Assembly: GCF_014174375.1 (NCBI RefSeq)
Contig: NZ_JABEQE010000008.1
Span: 62,001-126,000, forward strand
Direction of reading: 5' to 3'
DNA from: Gluconacetobacter asukensis
GTDB taxonomy: Bacteria; Pseudomonadota; Alphaproteobacteria; Acetobacterales; Acetobacteraceae
DNA: 64,000 bases
Made by a program: the position numbers and the translations under genes. Positions 18,491 through 25,249 of the stretch are shown here, in pieces. Position 1 is the first letter of the stretch. Every line of letters begins with the position of its first letter. The notes below the pieces were generated by a model. It was not told where the DNA came from, ran no database searches, and saw nothing but the letters and a program-made list of their open reading frames with translations.

Positions 18491-19087
18491 ATGAGAGCGA
18501 ACAGAACCGTCTATCTGGCCGGCGATCTGGTCTTTCGCCCCAGCGCGATCGCGATTTTCGACCGGCTGCGCGCGCTGTGCCGGCAGGTGGGGCTGGAGGG
18601 TCTCGCCCCCTTCGACGGCCAGGCCGGCATCGAATCGCTGCCTCCAGGGCTGGACACGATCCTGAAGATCGTGACCGCCGACCGCGACCTGATGGACCGA
18701 TGCGCCGGCGGCATCTTCTGCCTCGATCCCTTCCGCCGCGCCGCGGATATGGACCCCGGCACGGCGGTGGAGATCGGCTACATGATGGCGCAGGGCAAAC
18801 CCCTCGCCGGCTATACGACCGACGGCCGCCCCTACCCCGAGAAAGTCGCCGCCTACCGCAAGGCGGCCTGGAACGACACGCTGCGTCCACGCATCACCCC
18901 AGACGCACCGGTCGGATCGGGTGCGATGGAGGATTCGGACGGCATCCTGGCCCATTCAGACGGCATGGTGCAGAACGGCATGACCGAGGGCTTCATCCAC
19001 CTGTCCGGCGGCATGGTCGCCGTGCATGACGATTTCTATCAGGCCTTCGCCCTTGCAGCCGCCGATATGGCGCGTCGCCTGCCCTAA
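18491..19087 (+). CDS. Nucleoside 2-deoxyribosyltransferase family protein
   Basis: This protein has 198 residues from the chosen start. The pattern TVYLAGDLVFRP at the N-terminus, followed by RDLMDRCAGGIFCLDPFR and then DPGTAVEIGYMMAQGKP with candidate catalytic Glu94, matches the nucleoside 2-deoxyribosyltransferase fold. This fold exchanges bases on deoxynucleosides or hydrolyses the glycosidic bond for salvage. The open frame extends to 18092 over the guaB 5' end, but the ATG at 18491 has AGGA five to six bases upstream and starts the fold directly. It is divergent from guaB. Confidence 0.85.
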   Translation: MRANRTVYLAGDLVFRPSAIAIFDRLRALCRQVGLEGLAPFDGQAGIESLPPGLDTILKIVTADRDLMDRCAGGIFCLDPFRRAADMDPGTAVEIGYMMAQGKPLAGYTTDGRPYPEKVAAYRKAAWNDTLRPRITPDAPVGSGAMEDSDGILAHSDGMVQNGMTEGFIHLSGGMVAVHDDFYQAFALAAADMARRLP

Positions 19088-19107
19088 ACCGGCAGGCGGA
19101 CGCCATA

Positions 19108-19626
19108 TTACCGGCGGTTCGTCGAGCAGGCGATGGCCCGCGCCCAGACCTGGGCCCGCACGGCCAGCAGGTCGGTGGTGCTCAGCGGGTGACCGCGCTG
19201 GGCATGGACCTCTTCCGCCGTGAAAGGTGTCGTGCCCGGCGGCGTGCTGTGGCCGCCGAGATCGAACAGGACGAAATTCATCACCTGCGCCATCAGCGCG
19301 TCATCGCGGATCAGCGACATCGAAACCCCGGGCACCGTCAGCAGATAGGCCCGGCCCTCCGGCGTGCAGCTCAGCGTACCGATCCGGTCGCGCAGGGTCG
19401 GAATATAGGTCTGCCCCGACTGCCCCTCGATCCCGTGGCAGCCACCGCATTTTTCCAGATAGGTGGTGCGTGTCCGGTCCAGAGCCAGCGCGCCATGCCC
19501 CGACATCATCAGGCCGGCCATGACGCCAATCGCCACGGCCGCCCCGGTCGCGCGGGTGAAACGCGCGCCGGCTCGCCACCAGCGCGCATTTTCCGTCAGG
19601 CTCTCAGGGGAGCGGATGCGCTGCAT
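19108..19626 (-). CDS. Class I cytochrome c (second in the amine dehydrogenase operon)
   Basis: This 172-residue mono-heme cytochrome has a long N-terminal leader with a hydrophobic stretch (about residues 27-48) that acts as a signal or anchor. The heme site CGGCH is near residue 60, and a candidate axial Met lies in PGVSMSL. Its start lies inside the end of the preceding cytochrome gene (overlap 19604-19626), so it is the last gene of the amine dehydrogenase operon. It probably carries electrons from the dehydrogenase toward the terminal oxidase. No amicyanin gene is present. Confidence 0.85.
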   Translation of the reverse strand: MQRIRSPESLTENARWWRAGARFTRATGAAVAIGVMAGLMMSGHGALALDRTRTTYLEKCGGCHGIEGQSGQTYIPTLRDRIGTLSCTPEGRAYLLTVPGVSMSLIRDDALMAQVMNFVLFDLGGHSTPPGTTPFTAEEVHAQRGHPLSTTDLLAVRAQVWARAIACSTNRR

Positions 19627-20059
19627 TCAGGGCCTTCCGGGCTGCCGCGACACCCGAGGACGGCATCGGCGCGGCGCGCGCGGCCGCCACATCGGCCGGC
19701 GTGATGACCGGAGCCGGCTTGGTGCTGCCCAGCGACGACAGATAGGTCAGGATCGCCGCCACATCGTCATCCGACAGGCTCTTGAAGCTGGGCATGAACC
19801 CGACATAGGTCGCGCCGGCAGCGTCGATCGAACCGGCCAGGCCGTTCATCAGCACGGCGGTGACATATTTCTTGCCTTCGGGGGTCGAGGCGATCTTGTC
19901 GATCCGGTTCGCCAGCGGCGGAAACTGGCCCGGCGCGCCGACGCCACCGCCCTGGTGGCAGATGCCGCAATTCGCGCCATAGAGCGCCTGGCCGTCCGGC
20001 GCGGCAAAAGCCGGGGTGGAGGCGCCCAGACACAGGGCCAGGGTAAGGATCTTCTTCAT
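19604..20059 (-). CDS. Class I cytochrome c (first in the amine dehydrogenase operon)
   Basis: This protein has 151 residues from the ATG at 20059. The cleavable signal peptide KKILTLALCLGASTPAFA is followed by a single heme site CGICH and a likely Met ligand in GFMPSF. The start overlaps the small-subunit stop as ATGA (20056-20059), which favours this start over one eleven codons upstream. It is probably periplasmic and the direct electron acceptor of the TTQ enzyme, taking the role of amicyanin or azurin in related operons. Confidence 0.87.
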   Translation of the reverse strand: MKKILTLALCLGASTPAFAAPDGQALYGANCGICHQGGGVGAPGQFPPLANRIDKIASTPEGKKYVTAVLMNGLAGSIDAAGATYVGFMPSFKSLSDDDVAAILTYLSSLGSTKPAPVITPADVAAARAAPMPSSGVAAARKALNAAHPLP

Positions 20060-20637
20060 TCGGCGGTTCCTACAATCACAGCGGTCGAACAATTATAGAG
20101 AAGCGAACCGGTCCCGAAACACCAGATGATGTCGTTGTTGGCCTGCGGACGATAGGTCGGCAGGTCACCATCCGAGCCCAGGCAGTTCTGCTCGTTGCAG
20201 GCATCCTGCCCGCAGCAATCGCGATAGGCGATCAGGTACGAGCGGCGGTCCTGCGGGTTGAAACACGTGCCGATCCATGAGGTCGGCGACGGGTGCGTCC
20301 CAGGCGGGCAGCTATGAACGCCACCGCCACAGGTGGTGCACAGATTGCCGTCAATGGCGCAATAGCGCCAGTAATCGCACTTCGTGTCATCCTTGGCCTG
20401 CGCCTTCGCCGCAAAGGGCGACGGCGCGGCAGGCGCGGCAGGCGCCGCGGCCCGTGCGTCACGCCGCCAGACCGGCAGCAGCGGAAAGGCCGGAACGGCG
20501 GCCGCCCACCCGCCCAGCCGCGCGAGCGCACTGCGACGCGAGGAACGGCCGGCCAGATAGCGGGCAAGCCGTTCGGCCACGGTGTCGAGGCCGTTCCGCG
20601 TCGCGCCGACGGCCCCCCTGTCTTCAGGATTGGGCAT
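20056..20637 (-). CDS. mauA: TTQ amine dehydrogenase small (light) subunit
   Basis: This is the catalytic subunit carrying tryptophan tryptophylquinone, oxidising primary amines to aldehyde plus ammonia in the periplasm. The 193-residue precursor has a twin-arginine leader (SSRRSALARLGG). Against Paracoccus MauA numbering recalled from the family, Trp121 (SWIGTC) and Trp172 (IIWCFG) sit at the W57/W108 spacing of 51. Asp96 (AIDG) and Asp140 (RDCC) fall exactly at the D32 and D76 spacing. All twelve expected Cys are present (87, 93, 100, 103, 110, 125, 141, 142, 147, 152, 173, 183). The YRPQ-NNDIIWCFG end looks closer to aromatic amine dehydrogenase, so aauA is an equally fair name. Confidence 0.93.
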   Translation of the reverse strand: MPNPEDRGAVGATRNGLDTVAERLARYLAGRSSRRSALARLGGWAAAVPAFPLLPVWRRDARAAAPAAPAAPSPFAAKAQAKDDTKCDYWRYCAIDGNLCTTCGGGVHSCPPGTHPSPTSWIGTCFNPQDRRSYLIAYRDCCGQDACNEQNCLGSDGDLPTYRPQANNDIIWCFGTGSLLYNCSTAVIVGTAE

Positions 20638-20673
20638 ATCGTTTCTCCGTCACGCGGGGATCATTCCGGGGGC

Positions 20674-21885
20674 TCATTCTCCGGGAGCGGCCGTAAAGAT
20701 CAGCGCATCGCCCAGCGCCCCGATCTTGCGCACAGGCTTGCCGTCGGCCCCGTCCAGCACCATCAGGTCACCGGCTTCATCCGTCAGCATGATTCGCGAC
20801 TGCGCATCCTGGGTTACACCCACCATCATGCTGCGGGCCGCCAGCGGAATGCGCCGCACCAGCCGGTGCGTCTTCAGGTCCAGCTCCCACAGTTCGGAGC
20901 CGGCATCCTTGTGCGTCCAGAAGGTGCCCTTGTGCATCAGCACGAACAGATGCGAATCGCGGGCCCGCAGCGCCGCGAGCTGCCATCCGCCCGGCCGCCA
21001 CGTCACCTCGAACGGGGCACGGGCATCCGACGCCGCCTTCAGGCCGGCCGCTTCCTGGATCGACCAGGGCTTGGCGATGCTGGATTGCGCGCCCAGCGTC
21101 GCCTCGTAGATCAGGCCGCTATAGGAAATGAACCAGACATGGCCGCTCGCCGCGATCTCCGGACTATGTTCGAAGACCGGATCGCGATCCGGCACGAAAA
21201 ACGGCGGGGTCCGCGTCAGGGCCGGCGTGCCCTTGGCATCCATCTGCACATTGGCCAGCGACCCGTCGCCACAGATCGAGGAAAAACCGGCATTGCCCCA
21301 AGGGTAGATCAGCGCGCAGCCCGGCACGTCCACCGTCCGCACAACCGATTTCAGACCCGTGTCATAGACATGGACCGCATTGGTGGGGCTTGAATCGTAG
21401 ACATAGACATAGTGCCCATCGGCGCCGATCGCCATGTCGGGCTTCTTCGGCGTGATCAGCGCGCGGCCCGGCAGGTCGATATCCGCTATCTGCTCCAGCG
21501 TGCGCGGATCATACGCCGCCAGCATATCGTGGCGCTTGCCGCGATTGCCCCGTTCCCACGTCGTCTCGGCGACATAGAACGCCTTGCCCGCCGGATCGGC
21601 CACCATGTTGGCGTTGTAGGCGGCCTGCACCATGCCCAGAAGCCGGCCGGTATCGAGGTCCACGACATAGACCCGCCCGTCCTTGCTGTGGCGATAGACC
21701 CCATCTTCGACCAGGACCCGGTGCGGGCCGCCGGGCGGCAGGGTGACGATGTCACTTTCCTCGGTCTGCAGGATCGGCTCGGCGGCATGCGCCGGCCCCT
21801 GCACCGCGAGCGCCGTCACAACAGAAGCGGCCGCCAGGGCGCGCGAAACGCGCCGGGCCGCGCGAGACCGCCGATCAGCCAGCAT
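20674..21885 (-). CDS. mauB: TTQ amine dehydrogenase large (heavy) subunit
   Basis: This 403-residue beta-propeller subunit has a signal peptide (about residues 1-34, ending PAHAAEP). Propeller-type repeats include VYVVDLDTGRLLGMVQ, GKAFYVAETTWERGNRGKRHD and HYVYVYDSSPTNAVHVYD, all characteristic of MauB/AauB. It holds two light subunits in the alpha2beta2 enzyme. It is the first gene of the four-gene operon, with the small subunit 36 bp downstream. In described mau and aau clusters, mauE and mauD usually stand between or beside these genes; here there is no room for them. Confidence 0.92.
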   Translation of the reverse strand: MLADRRSRAARRVSRALAAASVVTALAVQGPAHAAEPILQTEESDIVTLPPGGPHRVLVEDGVYRHSKDGRVYVVDLDTGRLLGMVQAAYNANMVADPAGKAFYVAETTWERGNRGKRHDMLAAYDPRTLEQIADIDLPGRALITPKKPDMAIGADGHYVYVYDSSPTNAVHVYDTGLKSVVRTVDVPGCALIYPWGNAGFSSICGDGSLANVQMDAKGTPALTRTPPFFVPDRDPVFEHSPEIAASGHVWFISYSGLIYEATLGAQSSIAKPWSIQEAAGLKAASDARAPFEVTWRPGGWQLAALRARDSHLFVLMHKGTFWTHKDAGSELWELDLKTHRLVRRIPLAARSMMVGVTQDAQSRIMLTDEAGDLMVLDGADGKPVRKIGALGDALIFTAAPGE

Positions 21886-21914
21886 GCGACCGTCGGACCC
21901 ACGAAGGAAATATC

Positions 21915-22076
21915 ATGTTCATCCAGCCAACCCTGTTGCTCGCCACACCACATCCGAACCGCGATTCGGAAGTCCGGCGGCGAAGCGGATACCGCCTGCC
22001 ATCCAGTTTGATGTTCTTTCGATACAAATTTTCGGGCAGGAAGGCTAGCCTTCCGCTTTGGAAAAATCGCAAGTGA
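21915..22076 (+). CDS. Possible small protein, 53 codons
   Basis: This short frame is preceded by AAGGAAA at good spacing (21904-21910) before the ATG at 21915. It encodes a basic 53-residue peptide starting MFIQPTLLLATPH with no recognised motif. It lies divergently upstream of mauB and spans a perfect 16-bp palindrome. It could be chance: the other strand is the leader of the amine dehydrogenase operon. Not assigned a function. Confidence 0.2.
   Translation: MFIQPTLLLATPHPNRDSEVRRRSGYRLPSSLMFFRYKFSGRKASLPLWKNRK
22039..22054. promoter_or_regulatory. Perfect 16-bp palindrome upstream of mauB
   Basis: GGAAGGCTAGCCTTCC is fully self-complementary. It lies 154 bases before the mauB start and downstream of a candidate -10 at 22108-22113, a position suited to an operator for a dimeric repressor. 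No regulator gene is adjacent. Confidence 0.4.
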
Positions 22077-22107
22077 ATTTCAGGAATTTCGATACTGATA
22101 AAATAAT

Positions 22108-22113
22108 ATTATA
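22108..22113 (-). promoter_or_regulatory. Candidate -10 (TATAAT) for the mau operon
   Basis: TATAAT on the minus strand lies in an unusually AT-rich stretch (22080-22125) within otherwise GC-rich DNA. No good -35 stands 16-18 bases upstream. It would give a leader of about 215 bases before mauB. Confidence 0.3.
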
Positions 22114-22136
22114 GAAAAAGGCATAAATGGGACAGA

Positions 22137-22169
22137 AAATGCGCGCGGGACACAGCCCCGCGCGCATTT
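22137..22169 (-). terminator. Strong intrinsic terminator of spoVR
   Basis: A perfect 13-bp stem, aaatgcgcgcggg (22137-22149) with cccgcgcgcattt (22157-22169), begins 27 bases after the spoVR-family stop. On the minus strand it runs into TTTTCTG. The aaatgcgcgc arm also resembles the inner hairpin of the dispersed 3'-end palindrome family. Confidence 0.7.
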
Positions 22170-22195
22170 CCACTCACCCGATAATCGACCATATC

Positions 22196-23758
22196 TTATT
22201 GCGACGGTCCTGCGCTGTGGGTCGCCAGCACGGTGCCCGTCTGCGCATCCACCTCGTTCAGCACGACGCCATAGCCCCACAGGGAGGCAAGGTAATCCAG
22301 CGTCTGGCGCGTATCGCCGGCCTGGAGCAACTGGCCGGCCCGTGTGCGATGTTCCAGCTTCAGCGTGCGGTCGCCCAGCAGGTCCACATCGACGATCTCG
22401 ATCTCGGTATAGAACGTACCGGGATCATAGACGCGCGCCAGGCTGCGGCGGATATCGCGATACCCGGCCTCGTCATGAATGGCGTCGACCAGCAGATAAG
22501 GCTGGGCGGTATCGTCGTTGAGGCGGAACATGCGGAAATCGCGGATTACCTTGGGCGAGAGGAATTGCTGGATGAAGCTCTCGTCCCGGTATTCGGCCCA
22601 GGCATGGCGTAGCGTGCCGATCGCATCCCCATTGCCCGCGATATCGGGAAACCATTCCCGGTCCTCGGCAGTCGGCTCGGTGCAGATGCGTACGATATCG
22701 GTCATCATGGCATAGCCCAGCGCATAGGGATTGAACGACGCCCCTCCCCCCGCGTCGAAGCCCGGCTGGTTGATGACGTTCGACGTCGAATGAATGACCT
22801 CAAGATAGGCCGCATCGTCAATCCGCCCCAGTTCGTGCAGGCGCCGCATGATGTAGACATGCACCCAGGTCGCGCAGCCCTCATTCATCATCTTCACCTG
22901 AGGCTGCGGATAGAAATATTGCGCGATCATCCGCACGATGCGAATGATCTCCCGCTCCCATGGGGCCAGACGCGGCGCATTCTTCTCCAGGAAATACAGC
23001 AGGTTTTCCTCGGGCAGCCCCAGAAGCCGGCGCGCATGGGCGCCTTCCGCCGTCCCCGCCGCATCGCCGGCCTCGGTGGGCAGGGTGCGCCACAGATCGT
23101 TGAAGACGCTGTCCTCGTACGCCCGCCGCTCTTTCGCGCGCTGCTGCTCGGCCTTCAGATCCAGCTTGCGGGCCCCCGAATGCCGGTTGACCCCCTGGTT
23201 CTGCAGGGCATGGGCCGCATCCAGCACGCGCTCCACCGCCCGCAATCCATGCCGCTCCTCGCACCGGGCGATGTAGCCACGGGCAAATTCCAGATAGTCC
23301 AGAATGTCCGACGGGTCCGTCCATTCCCGGAACAGCCTGTTATTACGAAAGAAATGGTTATGGCCAAACGCGGCATGCGCAATCACCAGCGCCTGCATCG
23401 TCGCCGAGTTTTCCTCCATCAGATAGCTGATGCAGGGATCGGAATTGATGACGACCTCATAGGCCAGCCCCATCAGCCCGCGCCGATAGGCGTTCTCATG
23501 CCCGATAAAGCGCTTGCCGAACGACCAGTGCTTGTATCCCACCGGCATGCCATGCGCGGTGTAGACATCCAGCATCTGTTCGGAGGTGATGATCTCCACC
23601 CGGTTGGTGTAGATCTCCAGCCCCAGTTCGCGGGTCGCAATTTCCTCGATCGCGTCATAGCAATCGCGGATGATCTGGAAATTCCAGTCATTGCCGGAAT
23701 AGAGCAGCCCCCCGGACCGGGCCGGAGAGCCGCCCCCTGATACGATCTGGTCCATCAA
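22196..23758 (-). CDS. SpoVR/YcgB family protein
   Basis: This 520-residue member of the SpoVR family has the segments YSGNDWNFQIIRDCYDAIEEIA at the start, YKHWSFGKRF, VINSDPCISYLMEENS and AHAAFGHNHFFRNN. The family is widespread and its biochemical role is not settled; in enterics ycgB is linked to stationary phase and stress. Its start overlaps the yeaH-like stop by four bases, so it is the third gene of the prkA-yeaH-spoVR unit. A strong terminator follows. Confidence 0.93.
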   Translation of the reverse strand: MMDQIVSGGGSPARSGGLLYSGNDWNFQIIRDCYDAIEEIATRELGLEIYTNRVEIITSEQMLDVYTAHGMPVGYKHWSFGKRFIGHENAYRRGLMGLAYEVVINSDPCISYLMEENSATMQALVIAHAAFGHNHFFRNNRLFREWTDPSDILDYLEFARGYIARCEERHGLRAVERVLDAAHALQNQGVNRHSGARKLDLKAEQQRAKERRAYEDSVFNDLWRTLPTEAGDAAGTAEGAHARRLLGLPEENLLYFLEKNAPRLAPWEREIIRIVRMIAQYFYPQPQVKMMNEGCATWVHVYIMRRLHELGRIDDAAYLEVIHSTSNVINQPGFDAGGGASFNPYALGYAMMTDIVRICTEPTAEDREWFPDIAGNGDAIGTLRHAWAEYRDESFIQQFLSPKVIRDFRMFRLNDDTAQPYLLVDAIHDEAGYRDIRRSLARVYDPGTFYTEIEIVDVDLLGDRTLKLEHRTRAGQLLQAGDTRQTLDYLASLWGYGVVLNEVDAQTGTVLATHSAGPSQ

Positions 23759-25062
23759 GCCTCCGCCGAATGATGCTGACGGGAAAACAGGTCGCGGAAG
23801 ACCGGGAAAATCTCCTTGCGGTCGCCGACCTGGCGGATCGCCAGATGATCGTTCTCATCGGCGATGGCGCGATAGCTGCGCCACAGATCCGTCTCGCCGC
23901 GGATCACCGCCCCCGATCCCGTAATTTCGATATAGGCATAATATTGCACCGCCGGCAGGATATCGTCCCGCAACAGGCTGGCGGTGCGCATGGTGTCGGA
24001 CGACGCGTTGTCGCCGTCCGATGCCTGGGCGACATAGATATTCCAGTTGGCCGACGGAAAACGCTCCCGCTGGATGGTGTGCATCAGTTCCAGCGCCGAT
24101 GAGACGATGGTGCCGCCCGTGCGCGGATCGTGGAAGAACGCATCCTCATCCACCTCCTCGGCGCTTTCGGCATGGCGGATGAAAACGATCTCGACCTTCT
24201 TGTACCGCCGCTCCAGGAACACATGCAGCAGCAGGAAGAACTGCTTCGCCAGATCCTTCATCCGCTCGGTCATCGAGCCCGAGACATCCATGATGCAGAA
24301 CATCACCGCCCGCGTCGCCGGCTGCGGCATGATGGTATAGCGCCGGAAGCGCAGATCGACCGGATCGACCCACGGAATCCGCGCCAGCCGCTGGCGTAGC
24401 GTGCCGCGCCGTTCACGCAGCCCCTCCAGTTCCTCCAGATCCTCGGCCGAAGCCGGACGGAGGGCTTCCAATTCGGCGATACGTTCCTCGACCTCCTGTA
24501 ATTCCGCCGGCTTGGGCCGGCCCAACCCCAGGCGCCGCGCGATCGAGCGCCGCATCGTCCGTCCCAGATCCAGATGCGACGGCGCCCCCTCGTTGCTGAG
24601 GCCGGAACGGGCGGGCACCCCGTTTTCGGTGGTGGAGATCTCGCGCTTCAGCAGGTCCGGCAATTCCAGATCGTCGAAGAACAGGTCCAGAAATTCGTCG
24701 CGGCTCAGCACGAAGCGAAAGGAATCCTCTCCCCCGCCACTCTCGCCCGCCTGCCCGGCCCCCGAGCCCTGGCCACCAGCGCCACTCGGCGGCCGTTGCA
24801 GCCGGTCGCCGCGCGAGAATTCGCGGTTACCGGTCAGCACGATCTCGCGCACGCCCTCGGAAAAGACGCGATGCAGCGAGGGTTCATGCAGCGAATCCGA
24901 CGGGACCGAGACCGCGTTACCCTGCCCCACCTCCCGGATCCTGCCGCGCGCCACCGCGTCCCGCACCGCCGTCTGTACGGCCGAGCGGGCCCGCTGCAGC
25001 ACGCGCCGCCGGTTTTCGAGGTTTTTCCCATGGGGGTTGGGACGTCTGTCAATGATATCCAC
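23755..25062 (-). CDS. YeaH/YhbH family protein (DUF444, VWA-like)
   Basis: This 435-residue protein starts DIIDRRPNPHGKNLENRRR, characteristic of the family. It has a glycine-rich, acidic central stretch around residues 90-115 and a von Willebrand A-like C-terminal half with MDVSGSM and HPRTGGT-like metal-site segments (FHDPRTGGTIVSS). It is probably cytosolic and acts with the PrkA kinase and SpoVR in a stress response. It sits 187 bp after prkA, and that gap contains a dispersed palindromic repeat. It overlaps the spoVR gene by four bases. Confidence 0.93.
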   Translation of the reverse strand: MDIIDRRPNPHGKNLENRRRVLQRARSAVQTAVRDAVARGRIREVGQGNAVSVPSDSLHEPSLHRVFSEGVREIVLTGNREFSRGDRLQRPPSGAGGQGSGAGQAGESGGGEDSFRFVLSRDEFLDLFFDDLELPDLLKREISTTENGVPARSGLSNEGAPSHLDLGRTMRRSIARRLGLGRPKPAELQEVEERIAELEALRPASAEDLEELEGLRERRGTLRQRLARIPWVDPVDLRFRRYTIMPQPATRAVMFCIMDVSGSMTERMKDLAKQFFLLLHVFLERRYKKVEIVFIRHAESAEEVDEDAFFHDPRTGGTIVSSALELMHTIQRERFPSANWNIYVAQASDGDNASSDTMRTASLLRDDILPAVQYYAYIEITGSGAVIRGETDLWRSYRAIADENDHLAIRQVGDRKEIFPVFRDLFSRQHHSAEA

Positions 25063-25083
25063 TGGCCGGCACCATTCCGTTCA

Positions 25084-25249
25084 GAGGCGGTTTCAAAACT
25101 GCTGATGCTGCGTCAGGAGCGGGCCGCCACAGATCACGCCCGGCGAAGGTCTTCGCGCATCGAAGCGGAGCGGCCTTGCCGGCCGTTCACCGCGAGGCGC
25201 GAAGAACGCGCACAGGACTCGCCTGTAGCGGCGCCTTGGCAACAGCGCC
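25084..25249 (-). repeat. Dispersed 3'-end palindrome family, copy R7 (inverted orientation)
   Basis: This element fills the prkA-yeaH gap and starts directly after the prkA stop. Bases 25157-25186 match, in reverse complement, the core of the copy at 41350-41513 (27 of 30 bases). The left end gaggcggtttcaaaactgctg-like sequence at 25084 parallels the outer arm of the copy at 38778. The outer arms pair only weakly here (gaggcg with cgcctc). Confidence 0.6.
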
